From an uncultured Pelagibacteraceae bacterium (GTDB lineage Bacteria > Pseudomonadota > Alphaproteobacteria > Pelagibacterales > Pelagibacteraceae), in the NCBI GenBank assembly GCA_902573235.1, contig CACGIZ010000002.1, forward strand, positions 1 through 64,000: a DNA stretch of 64,000 nucleotides, read 5' to 3'. The notes beneath the pieces were generated by a model that ran no database searches, had not been told where the DNA came from, and worked only from the letters and a program-made list of their open reading frames with translations. Each line of letters opens with the position of its first letter. The first letter of the stretch is position 1. Below, piece after piece: positions 29,159 through 37,779 of this stretch. Made by a program: the position numbers and the translations under genes.

Positions 29159-30194
29159 AAATTTTTGAAAAGTTTTTTCTACTTCTGTTTTTCCATTCAC
29201 CTTTATGGTATGCATCACTTATAATTAAAGGTAATACACTTGTAGCTTCAGCATAGACCATTTGTTCTTTAGTCACATCTACTTTACCCCATGAACTAGC
29301 CTCTTTTAAAGTTGAGCTACTACACGCACCATCTCGAGAGTCTGCTACTGTGATTTGTATAGCATACTTATGCATATCCACCTCTTTACCTAATAGCTCA
29401 GCACATATTACAGTATCTTGAATAAAATTTTTTGGGACACCACCACCTATCATAAATAAACCTGAACCTTTTGATTTAATTTTTATTTCAGTTAATTCTC
29501 TAAATTCTTTAATTGAGTCTATTGTTAAATGATTATCTGGATTTTTTTCTTGATGTATCACCAGACCAAATCCCGCACTAGAATCCGTAAAAGCAGGACA
29601 AAATATTGGAACATTATTGTCATACGCTGTTTCAATTAAAGAGTCTTTTTTTTTAGAATTTTCTTTAAGATACTTTCCTATTTCATGAATAAATTCTCTT
29701 GAAGTATAGCTTTTTGGCTCTAATTTGTCTGCTATTTCACATATTTTTTTATCACATATTTGCAACTCATCTTCGTCAATATAGGTATCGTATATTCTGT
29801 CTATATAATTTTTTCTTAATTCTTTATCATCTTGAAATTGAGAGCCTTGATAATGCTTAAATCCTAATGCCTCAAAAAAATCCATATCAATAATAGATGC
29901 TCCAGTTGCAACAATTGCATCTACCATATTATATTTAACCATATCTTTATAAATGTTCATACAGCCTGCAGCAGAAGTAGAACCTGCCAATGTTAAAAAA
30001 ATTGTACAATCTTTATCTTTCAGCATATCATTATAAATATTTGCAGCGTTAGCAGTTTCTCTTGAAACAAATGACATTTTCTCCATTGATGAAATAATTT
30101 TTCTAGAGTCAAATGATGTTATATCAATATGTTCAACTGGATTTTTTAAGAAATCTTTCTTGCTGTTATGACCTAAGTTTTTTTTTTCAGACAT
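29151..30194 (-). CDS. Deoxyhypusine synthase-like protein (probable homospermidine or spermidine-type synthase)
   Basis: NAD-dependent aminobutyl-transferase fold. The N-terminus has FLTLAGSTSAAGCMNIYKD and DAIVATGASIIDMDFFEALG. CPAFTDSSAGFG and GGGVPKNFIQDT are the active-site blocks. The residue equivalent to the human catalytic lysine is K304 in SSWGKVDV. Bacteria have no eIF5A to modify, and homologues in plants and bacteria make homospermidine from putrescine, so that role is the likeliest here. At 347 aa it is similar to eukaryotic DHS. It starts at the base overlapping the decarboxylase stop. Confidence 0.85.
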   Translation of the reverse strand: MSEKKNLGHNSKKDFLKNPVEHIDITSFDSRKIISSMEKMSFVSRETANAANIYNDMLKDKDCTIFLTLAGSTSAAGCMNIYKDMVKYNMVDAIVATGASIIDMDFFEALGFKHYQGSQFQDDKELRKNYIDRIYDTYIDEDELQICDKKICEIADKLEPKSYTSREFIHEIGKYLKENSKKKDSLIETAYDNNVPIFCPAFTDSSAGFGLVIHQEKNPDNHLTIDSIKEFRELTEIKIKSKGSGLFMIGGGVPKNFIQDTVICAELLGKEVDMHKYAIQITVADSRDGACSSSTLKEASSWGKVDVTKEQMVYAEATSVLPLIISDAYHKGEWKNRSRKNFSKIFG

Positions 30195-31378
30195 TAAGCA
30201 ACCAAAGTAGCTTTATTAATGTCTTTGTCATAAAGTGTCATTATAGGTTTGTCTTCGACTTCATAAATTTCATTAGAAAAGAAACCATTAAATTCAGTTC
30301 TAAAAGTCAAACCGTAAGCTCCTAGCTGTCCAAGTTCTATGTAATCATTTTCTTTAATATTATTTGGAAGAAGAAATGGACCTCTCATATAATCCATACT
30401 ATCACAAGTTGGACCATAAAAATCAAATGCAGTTAATTTTTTAGATATAATCTTATTTGAGCTATCTTTAATCATTTTAGATGGAAATACTATATTAGGA
30501 GTTCCTGCATCAAAAAGGGTTCCATAAGTTCCATCATTAATATAAAGTTTTTGTTTTTTTCGTAAATTGACTCTTACTATCGTGGATCCACTCTCAGCTA
30601 CTAGAGCTCTTCCTGGTTCACATATAATCTCTGGTAAATTACTTAATTTTAAGTTTTCTAAACTCTTTTTTATTTCATCAAAATAATTATCTAATGATTG
30701 AGGAATTAGATCAGGATATATAGTTGGAAAGCCACCTCCTACATTTATGTAGTTAGGAGTTATTTTTGTCTTTTTAATAATATTTCCTATTTCAGTTATA
30801 CCCTTGGCATAAGAAATAGGGTGCATGCATTGTGATCCAACGTGAAAACTTAAACCGATTTTATTTGAGTGTTGTTTTACTAGTCTTAAAAGTCCAGCAG
30901 CTTCAGAATTTAGTGCACCAAATTTTTTAGATAAATCAATTTCAGCATGTTCATTTGAAACTGCTACTCTCACGAATAATTCAAGATCTTTAGCCTTACC
31001 TGTGCTTTCAATAATCTTTATTAGTTCATCTTTTGTATCTAATGCAAAAGTTTTAATTCCATATTTGAAATAAGCTTCGCTAATACTCTCTCTACTTTTA
31101 ACAGTATGCATAAAAGAACATTTTGCTGATTGACTAAATTTTCTAACAGACTTTATTTCCTCTATCGAAGCAACGTCAAATTGTTCAATACCACTTTTTA
31201 TTAGGGTTTTTATTACTTCTGAATTTGGGTTTGTTTTTACCGCAAATAAGATTTTTCCTGGAAACTTTTTTTGAAAGTAACTGGATGCAGAAAGAATAGA
31301 ATTCTTTCTAATGCAGTAAACCGGTTTATCAGGTTTCAGTTGAGTTACTAGCTCTTCAACTGACTTAAATTTTTGCAT
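30194..31378 (-). CDS. Ornithine (lysine) decarboxylase, alanine-racemase fold
   Basis: PLP-dependent decarboxylase producing putrescine (or cadaverine) from basic amino acids. PLP lysine K48 is in FAVKTNPNSEV; further PLP contacts are GLSFHVGSQC, NVGGGFPTIYPD and EPGRALVAESG. The second active-site segment contains the cysteine of GPTCDSMDYM. At 394 aa it is the short eukaryote-like ODC type. A G6 run lies just before the start. The cluster with DHS-like and ureohydrolase genes defines a polyamine function; ornithine versus lysine preference cannot be read by eye. Confidence 0.9.
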   Translation of the reverse strand: MQKFKSVEELVTQLKPDKPVYCIRKNSILSASSYFQKKFPGKILFAVKTNPNSEVIKTLIKSGIEQFDVASIEEIKSVRKFSQSAKCSFMHTVKSRESISEAYFKYGIKTFALDTKDELIKIIESTGKAKDLELFVRVAVSNEHAEIDLSKKFGALNSEAAGLLRLVKQHSNKIGLSFHVGSQCMHPISYAKGITEIGNIIKKTKITPNYINVGGGFPTIYPDLIPQSLDNYFDEIKKSLENLKLSNLPEIICEPGRALVAESGSTIVRVNLRKKQKLYINDGTYGTLFDAGTPNIVFPSKMIKDSSNKIISKKLTAFDFYGPTCDSMDYMRGPFLLPNNIKENDYIELGQLGAYGLTFRTEFNGFFSNEIYEVEDKPIMTLYDKDINKATLVA

Positions 31379-31436
31379 CTTAAATGCCCCCCAAAAAAAT
31401 TTAACAAAAAAAGTCTTTAAATTTTAAAAACTTTAG

Positions 31437-31451
31437 TAATTGCAGCAATTA
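31437..31451. promoter_or_regulatory. 15-base palindrome in the decarboxylase/regulator divergent spacer
   Basis: TAATTGCAGCAATTA is a perfect dyad (7-base arms around one central A) in the 118-base space between the divergently transcribed ornithine decarboxylase and RegA-like genes. Its size and location suit a dimeric regulator. Nothing shows which gene or protein it would serve. Confidence 0.45.
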
Positions 31452-31523
31452 ATTCAATATATATTTAATGTAAAGTAAATAATGACCTATTGAATTGTGG
31501 AAAAAAATGACCACATTGTGAGT

Positions 31524-32087
31524 ATGAAAAATGAGCCTATATTACAAAATTTGAGCGATTTTGATAATAAATCCTTATTAATAGTGGATGATGACAACCC
31601 TTTTAGAGAAAGGTTGGCAAGAGCAATGGAAAAGAAAGGATTTGAAGTTATTCAAGCTGAGGGTGTGCAAAAAGGAATAGACTCAGTAAAAGCAAAAAAA
31701 CCAGGATTCGCTGTGGTAGATCTAAGATTAAATGATGGAAATGGTTTAGAGGTTGTAAAAGAAATACAATCTTCAAATTCTAAAAGTAGGATTATAATGT
31801 TAACTGGATATGGAAATATTCCTACCGCTGTTGCCGCAATTAAAGAGGGTGCTATTGACTATTTAGCTAAACCTGCAGATGCTGATGATGTCGAAAAAGC
31901 TTTGTTGGCAGATCCATCAAAAAAAGCTGCTCCTCCTGAAAATCCTATGTCTGCAGATAGAGTAAAATGGGAACACATTCACAGAGTTTTTGAACTTTGC
32001 AACCGAAATGTTTCTGAAACTGCAAGAAGACTTAAAATGCATAGAAGAACTTTACAAAGAATTCTTTCTAAAAGATCTCCTAAATAA
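31524..32087 (+). CDS. regA: RegA/ActR/PrrA-type response regulator
   Basis: Two-domain regulator that in other alphaproteobacteria controls genes in response to redox state. The receiver domain has SLLIVDDDNPFRERL, the phosphoacceptor aspartate in FAVVDLRLNDG and the lysine in YLAKPAD. The C-terminal Fis-type helix-turn-helix is NVSETARRLKMHRRTLQRIL. I chose the ATG at 31524, which gives the family's usual short N-terminus; GTG codons at 31497 and 31518 are alternatives. No RegB sensor gene is in the window. It ends in an 8-base overlap with bioY. Confidence 0.9.
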   Translation: MKNEPILQNLSDFDNKSLLIVDDDNPFRERLARAMEKKGFEVIQAEGVQKGIDSVKAKKPGFAVVDLRLNDGNGLEVVKEIQSSNSKSRIIMLTGYGNIPTAVAAIKEGAIDYLAKPADADDVEKALLADPSKKAAPPENPMSADRVKWEHIHRVFELCNRNVSETARRLKMHRRTLQRILSKRSPK

Positions 32088-32631
32088 ATTTTCTTAAAAT
32101 CAATATTTTTTTTGCAACAACTGTAAGTAATGTGATTTTAAAAATTTCAGCTATTAAAAAAGGCATAACTCCTAATTCAAAAATCGGCTTATCCCAACCG
32201 ATTAACGCTCCAAGCCATAAAATACCTAAAATATAAATAGTAGATACTGATAAGATTAATTTTAAAAAAATTACCAAATAGTTGTCATTATTTTTTATAA
32301 AAGAGGCAAAGAAACAAGCAAAAAGAAATCCAATCAGGTAACCCATTGTAGGTCCAGTGAAGTAGGCTAATCCAATCCCTCTCTCTGGTGAATTAGAAAA
32401 TACAGGTAGTCCTAAAATACCCTCTAATAAATATAATCCAATTGTTGCCAGTGCTACCTTATATCCTAGGCTTATACCAAGAAAAAGGACAACAAAAGTT
32501 TGCATAGTCATTGGCACAGGATAAAAAGGAATTTTTATTTTTGCTGAAATAGTAAGAATTAAAGATCCTAGAAAAATTACTATTAGAGACTTTATAATTT
32601 TTGAATGTGAATTTTGCTTTATAAGTTCCAT
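32080..32631 (-). CDS. bioY: Biotin transporter BioY
   Basis: Substrate-binding membrane component for biotin uptake. The family block is KIPFYPVPMTMQTFVVLFLG, followed by LYLLEGILGLPVFSN and YFTGPTMGYLIGFLFACF. Five to six membrane helices fill 183 aa. No energising ATPase or EcfT genes are adjacent, so it may work alone or with a shared module encoded elsewhere. Its presence suggests that biotin is taken up from the environment. Confidence 0.93.
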   Translation of the reverse strand: MELIKQNSHSKIIKSLIVIFLGSLILTISAKIKIPFYPVPMTMQTFVVLFLGISLGYKVALATIGLYLLEGILGLPVFSNSPERGIGLAYFTGPTMGYLIGFLFACFFASFIKNNDNYLVIFLKLILSVSTIYILGILWLGALIGWDKPIFELGVMPFLIAEIFKITLLTVVAKKILILRKFI

Positions 32632-32677
32632 AAAAAATAATACTCTTATTTTAATCTATAATCTATACTAACTTATA

Positions 32678-35440
32678 ATGGATAAAATTCAAAAAAAAGA
32701 TCATTTTTATTTAATTGATGGTTCAGGTTATATATTTCGAGCTTATTACGCATTGCCTCCTTTGTCTCGAAAAAGTGATGGATTACCAACTGGTGCTGTA
32801 AGTGGATTTTGTAGTATGCTGTTTAAACTTTTAGAAGATTCTAAATCTAATCAAAATTTACAAAAACCAACTCATTTTGCTGTTATATTCGACTCAGCTA
32901 GAAAAACATTTAGGAATGAAATTTATAACGATTATAAAGCCAACAGAGCAGAAGCACCTGATGATTTAGCTCCACAGTTTGAATATATACGAAGATCTGT
33001 ATTAGCATTTAATTTACCATCTGTAGAACTCCTGAATTATGAAGCAGATGACCTTATAGCTACATATGCTGAAAAAATTTTAAAAAAAGGAGCAAAAGTC
33101 ACAATAGTTTCTTCTGATAAAGATTTAATGCAATTATATAAAAAAAACGTCCGTATTTACGATCCTATGAAAAATAAATTTATTTCAGAAGACGATGTTC
33201 TTAAAAAATTTGGCGTGAGCTCTAATAAAGTCATTGATGTACAAGCTTTAGCAGGAGATAGTAGTGATAATGTTCCAGGCGTCCCTGGCATAGGTGTAAA
33301 AACAGCAGCAGAATTAATTAATAAATATGGAAATTTAGAAAAACTTTTACAATCTGCTCATGAAATTAAACAAAATAAAAGAAGAGAAACACTTATTGAA
33401 AATAAGGAAAAAGCTTTAATTAGTAAAAAATTAGTTACTCTTAAAAATGATGCACCAGTTGATAGAAGTTTAGAGGAATTCAAATTAAAAGATATAGATA
33501 AGGATAAACTTTATGAATTTTTAAGAGAAATGGAATTTAATAGATTATTAAGTTCCGCAATATCGGCCTATGGCGAACCAAATCTTAGCAATATTAAGAA
33601 AGAAGAAAAATCTCTAAATCAAAAACCAATTGAAAAAAAAAATTATTTTTTGATTTTAAAGCTTGAACAGATAGATGAATGGATCAAAGAAGCAGAAGAA
33701 ACTGGTGAAGTTGCTGTTGATACAGAAACTACTTCATTAGATCCACATCAGGCAGATTTAGTTGGTATTTCTTTAAGTCCAAAAATTGGGAAAGCTTGTT
33801 ACATTCCTGTAGGACATAAATCAAAAAAATGTTTAGACAAAAAATTAGTTTTAAAAAAATTAAAACCTTTATTGGAAGATCCAAGTATAAAAAAGATAGG
33901 TCAGAATATTAAATTTGATTTTATTTTGTTATTTAAACATGGAGTAAATTTGAATTCTATGGAAGATACAATGCTTATGTCATACGTACTAGATGCTGGA
34001 AAAAATAGACATAACATGGATACACTTTCAGAAATTCACTTAAATCATAAAACAATTTCTTTTAAAGATTTAGTTGGTACTGGAAAAAAAGAAATAAATT
34101 TTAGTGAAGTAGAAGTCGAAAAAGCAAAAGATTATGCAGCAGAAGATGCTGATATTACTTTTAGATTATATAAAAAATTTTTTAAAAGTTTAAAAGAAGA
34201 GAAAATGATTAATATTTATGAAGTTTTTGAAAAACCAATGATAAAAATTTTAGCATTTATGGAAATCGAGGGAATAAAGATTGACAGTAAATTTCTTAAA
34301 GTTTTATCTTCAAAATTTGAAAAAAAAATTGAAAAAATTCAGAAGGAAGTCTTTAAGATATCAAATAAAGAGTTCAACATTGCATCTCCAAAACAATTAG
34401 GTGAAATTTTATATAATGAACTCAAAATTGCAGACTTAAAAAAAACTAAAAAAGGTGGTTTTGCGACAAGTGCTTCAGTTTTAGAAGATCTTGCATTTAA
34501 AGGTCATAAGTTTCCACAACTAATCCTTGACTGGAGACAATTATCTAAATTGAAAAATACTTATTCAGACACTCTTCCTGAGCATATAAATCCAAAAACT
34601 AAAAGAGTTCATACTTCTTTTTTACTTGCAGCTACTACAACTGGGAGATTGGCATCAAGTGACCCAAATTTACAAAATATTCCAATAAAATCTGAGGATG
34701 GTAAAGATATCAGAAAATCTTTTATAGCAGAGAAGGATCACATTTTAATTTCCGCAGATTACAATCAAATTGAGATGCGAATTTTAGCAGATTTAGCCAA
34801 TGTAAAAGAATTGAAAAAGGCATTTAAAAAGAATGAGGATATTCATTCTCTTACTGCTAGTCAAATATTCAATATAGATATTAAAAAAGTTAATCAAGAT
34901 CAAAGAAGAAAAGCCAAAGCAATTAATTTTGGTATTATCTACGGAATTTCACAATATGGATTAGCAAAACAAATAAATGTGTCTAATTATGAAGCTGAAG
35001 AATTTTTGAATTCGTATTTTGCGAAATTTCCTGAAATAAAAGTTTATATGGATCAAACTATAAAGTTTTGTAGAAAAAGTGGATATGTAAATAATATTTT
35101 TGGGAGAAAATCACATTTTGTTAATATTAATGATAAAAATTATAATGTGAGAAATTTTCAAGAAAGAGCTGCAATTAATGCACCAATTCAAGGGTCAGCA
35201 GCTGAAATTATGAGATTAGCAATGATAAGACTATATAAAAAACTTACTAATCAAAAAACAAAGATGCTTTTACAAATTCATGATGAACTTATTTTTGAAA
35301 CTCACAAAGATGAAGCAAAAAGAATCAGTAAAATCATAATAGAGGAGATGTCCAGTGTGGCTAAAAGTGATCAGCATTCATTTTCGATACCTTTAACAGT
35401 AGATTTGAATACAGGTGAAAATTGGGGTACCTTACACTAA
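32678..35440 (+). CDS. polA: DNA polymerase I
   Basis: Repair and Okazaki-fragment polymerase. The N-terminal 5'-3' nuclease domain (1-290) includes ADDLIATYAEK, SSDKDLMQL and AGDSSDNVPGVPGIG. The 3'-5' exonuclease domain appears active, with D348 and E350 in VDTETTSLD, then GQNIKFDFILL and YAAEDADITF. The polymerase domain has SADYNQIEMRILA, RRKAKAINFGIIYG and QIHDELIFE. At 920 aa all three domains are complete. Confidence 0.97.
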   Translation: MDKIQKKDHFYLIDGSGYIFRAYYALPPLSRKSDGLPTGAVSGFCSMLFKLLEDSKSNQNLQKPTHFAVIFDSARKTFRNEIYNDYKANRAEAPDDLAPQFEYIRRSVLAFNLPSVELLNYEADDLIATYAEKILKKGAKVTIVSSDKDLMQLYKKNVRIYDPMKNKFISEDDVLKKFGVSSNKVIDVQALAGDSSDNVPGVPGIGVKTAAELINKYGNLEKLLQSAHEIKQNKRRETLIENKEKALISKKLVTLKNDAPVDRSLEEFKLKDIDKDKLYEFLREMEFNRLLSSAISAYGEPNLSNIKKEEKSLNQKPIEKKNYFLILKLEQIDEWIKEAEETGEVAVDTETTSLDPHQADLVGISLSPKIGKACYIPVGHKSKKCLDKKLVLKKLKPLLEDPSIKKIGQNIKFDFILLFKHGVNLNSMEDTMLMSYVLDAGKNRHNMDTLSEIHLNHKTISFKDLVGTGKKEINFSEVEVEKAKDYAAEDADITFRLYKKFFKSLKEEKMINIYEVFEKPMIKILAFMEIEGIKIDSKFLKVLSSKFEKKIEKIQKEVFKISNKEFNIASPKQLGEILYNELKIADLKKTKKGGFATSASVLEDLAFKGHKFPQLILDWRQLSKLKNTYSDTLPEHINPKTKRVHTSFLLAATTTGRLASSDPNLQNIPIKSEDGKDIRKSFIAEKDHILISADYNQIEMRILADLANVKELKKAFKKNEDIHSLTASQIFNIDIKKVNQDQRRKAKAINFGIIYGISQYGLAKQINVSNYEAEEFLNSYFAKFPEIKVYMDQTIKFCRKSGYVNNIFGRKSHFVNINDKNYNVRNFQERAAINAPIQGSAAEIMRLAMIRLYKKLTNQKTKMLLQIHDELIFETHKDEAKRISKIIIEEMSSVAKSDQHSFSIPLTVDLNTGENWGTLH

Positions 35441-35485
35441 TTAGATTGCCCAAATTAGAACAATTTAGTATTTTTATAATTAAGT

Positions 35486-36193
35486 ATGCAAAAACAAACA
35501 ATTGCTCTAATCGATGATGATAGAAATATTTTAACAAGTCTTAGTATAGCTCTTGAAAAAGAGGGATTTAAAGTTCAAACTTATATTGACGGAGAAAGTG
35601 CTTTAATCGGTTTAACTAGAACACCACCTGATCTAGCTATAGTTGATATTAAAATGCCAAAAATGGATGGTGAAGAGTTACTTAAAAAATTGAGAAAAAA
35701 AACTTCATTACCAGTTATTTTTTTGACATCAAAAGATGATGAAATTGATGAGTTATTGGGGTTAAAGTTGGGAGCTGATGACTTTGTAAAAAAATCAGGA
35801 GGGTTCTCAATTAAAGTATTGATAGAAAGAATTAGAGTTCAATTAAGAAAAAAAGAGTCTAAGGACTCAATAGAAGAGAATAAGAGTATTATTTCTCACG
35901 GAAAATTAAAGCTGGATCCTTCCCAATTAGAATGTGAATGGGATGGTAAACAATTACCAGATAAATTAACAACAACAGAATTTCTTTTAGTCAAAGAGTT
36001 AGCTAAAAGACCGGGTATTATCAAAGAAAGAGCCCAATTAATGGATATCGCTTATAGGGAAGATACTGACATAGAAGATAGAACAATTGATAGTCATGTA
36101 AAAAGGATAAGAAAAAAATTTAAAAAAGTAGATCCTGAATTTTCAGCTATAGAAACAAGATATGGAAGTGGATATAGATGGAATGTTAGTTAA
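35486..36193 (+). CDS. chvI: Response regulator ChvI
   Basis: OmpR/PhoB-type regulator. The receiver domain (1-120) has the acidic pair in LIDDDRN and phosphoacceptor D54 in AIVDIKMP. The C-terminal winged helix includes TEFLLVKELAKRPG and RTIDSHVKRIRKKF, with RYGSGYRW at the end. In rhizobia ChvI with ChvG controls envelope and acid-stress genes. It overlaps chvG by one base (TAATG). At 235 aa it is of usual size. Confidence 0.92.
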   Translation: MQKQTIALIDDDRNILTSLSIALEKEGFKVQTYIDGESALIGLTRTPPDLAIVDIKMPKMDGEELLKKLRKKTSLPVIFLTSKDDEIDELLGLKLGADDFVKKSGGFSIKVLIERIRVQLRKKESKDSIEENKSIISHGKLKLDPSQLECEWDGKQLPDKLTTTEFLLVKELAKRPGIIKERAQLMDIAYREDTDIEDRTIDSHVKRIRKKFKKVDPEFSAIETRYGSGYRWNVS

Positions 36194-37734
36194 TGTTTAG
36201 TAATTTACTCAAAAACTTATCAATTTTAAAAAAATTTCTATTCATTAATTTAGTTTTTTTTACAATTATAGGTTTATTCACTTTTCTTTATTTAAAAAAT
36301 GTTCAGCCAAATTTAATAAAAAAAAAAACTTCTAATCATATAAAGGTTATTAAAAATACAACTGACAATCTAACTAGACTAGATGTTAAATTTAACGAGG
36401 AGGATATTAGAAGATTTTTATTTTCGACCAGATTTCTTTTTCAGAATTTAGATAGAGTAATTTTTTTTGACAATGAATTAAATTTAGTTGGAGATACAGA
36501 CACTCTAGATCTTGATCCAAGATCATTTACAACAAGACTCGATACTGTTGAATTAGAAATCCTAAATGATGAAAAAACAAAAAAAATTGTTGAAGAAAAA
36601 AATATTAATATTGGAAACAAAAATTCTATTTCACTCAAGGACGTATTATTTAACTATGCTGCATCAAAAAATTATGGAATTCCGTATACTTTTACTCAAG
36701 AGGAATTTAATAGATTTAAACTAACAACAATAAAAAATGTTATGAGAGATGACAAAAATGTTGGATATTTGGCAATCACCGAAAATGCTAATGATATTAA
36801 AGCTGCAATAGAAGAAAGAAAAACATTTATTATTAGAACGGCTATTGCAGTAGGAATAGTAATATTAATTTTTTCATTTGTTCTAAATAGATATTTTCTT
36901 AAGCCTATTAAAAATTTGGTAAGTTATACAAATACAATAAAAAATAAAGATCTTAAAAAAACTAATATCGACTCTTTGAAGGTAAGAAATGACGAATTAG
37001 GTTTATTATCTAACTCTCTCGATGATATGACTGAAGAATTACAAAAAAGAATCTCTCATGCGGAAAATTTTTCAACTGATTTAGTTCATGAAATTAGAAA
37101 TCCTTTAGCATCTTTAAAAAGTGCATCTGAAATTTTGCATGATACTAATGATATAGATCAGAGAATTAAATTAATTGATATTTTGAGTCATGATGTTCAA
37201 AGGATAGAAAGACTAATTACAGATTATTCTCAAATTTTAAAAGACGAGGTTGCCTTGAGTAAAGAAAAAATTAAAAGATTAAATGTTGAGCCAATTATTA
37301 AATCTGTAGTAGATGATTACAATAATATTTATAAATTAAAAAGAGGTATAAACATTTCCTATCAAAATGATGGTAATGATAATTATTTTATTAATGGAAT
37401 AGAAAATAGAATTGAGCAAATAATTGCAAATCTTTTAGACAATGCGATTTCTTTTAGTGAGGACAATAAAGATGTTCTGGTTAAAGTATCCAAATTAAAA
37501 GATAATGATATACAAATAAATATATTAGATGAAGGTCAAGGATTTAAAGAAAAAGATACTAATAAAATATTTAAAAGATTTTACAGTAATAGACCTGATA
37601 AATTTGGACAACATTCTGGACTAGGTTTGAATATTGTAAAAAATTTAGTTGAGTTGCATAATGCCACAATAAGAGCGTCTAATAGACTTGATCGAAAAGG
37701 TGCGAGTATGGAAATAATATTTCCTAAAGCATAA
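36193..37734 (+). CDS. chvG: Sensor histidine kinase ChvG
   Basis: Membrane sensor partner of ChvI. One helix (about 17-36) precedes a periplasmic domain of about 180 residues, and a second helix (about 214-235) leads to a HAMP region. The phosphorylated histidine is H299 in LVHEIRNPLASLKSA. The ATPase boxes follow as NLLDNAISFS, DEGQGF and HSGLGLNIVK. At 513 aa it is slightly shorter than rhizobial ChvG. The genes usually found after chvG (hprK, EIIA, HPr) are absent; ahcY comes next. Confidence 0.92.
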   Translation: MFSNLLKNLSILKKFLFINLVFFTIIGLFTFLYLKNVQPNLIKKKTSNHIKVIKNTTDNLTRLDVKFNEEDIRRFLFSTRFLFQNLDRVIFFDNELNLVGDTDTLDLDPRSFTTRLDTVELEILNDEKTKKIVEEKNINIGNKNSISLKDVLFNYAASKNYGIPYTFTQEEFNRFKLTTIKNVMRDDKNVGYLAITENANDIKAAIEERKTFIIRTAIAVGIVILIFSFVLNRYFLKPIKNLVSYTNTIKNKDLKKTNIDSLKVRNDELGLLSNSLDDMTEELQKRISHAENFSTDLVHEIRNPLASLKSASEILHDTNDIDQRIKLIDILSHDVQRIERLITDYSQILKDEVALSKEKIKRLNVEPIIKSVVDDYNNIYKLKRGINISYQNDGNDNYFINGIENRIEQIIANLLDNAISFSEDNKDVLVKVSKLKDNDIQINILDEGQGFKEKDTNKIFKRFYSNRPDKFGQHSGLGLNIVKNLVELHNATIRASNRLDRKGASMEIIFPKA

Positions 37735-37737
37735 AGA

Positions 37738-37772
37738 GTTCTATTGATTAATTAATTCTTTATTGTTAGAAC
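37738..37772 (+). repeat. Inverted repeat upstream of ahcY
   Basis: GTTCTA (37738-37743) and TAGAAC (37767-37772) form 6-base arms around a 23-base AT-rich loop, followed by CCCCC and the ahcY ATG at 37780. It sits in the 45-base chvG-ahcY junction. It does not match the SAH riboswitch. It may be chance or a small leader hairpin. Confidence 0.3.
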
Positions 37773-37779
37773 CCCCTTC

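Noticed and set aside
29159-29218. N-terminal extension of the agmatinase-like protein from the ATG at 29218
   Set aside because: It would overlap the coding end of the DHS-like gene by 68 bases, and the extra residues do not look like ureohydrolase; a TTG at 29158 fits better, though not proven.
35475-35480. TATAAT just upstream of chvI as a promoter
   Set aside because: It lies five bases before the ATG with no -35 hexamer at a suitable distance; in such AT-rich DNA this hexamer is expected by chance.
37735-37779. Possible SAH riboswitch before ahcY
   Set aside because: The space is only 45 bases and lacks the conserved SAH-riboswitch core; only a 6-base inverted repeat is present.
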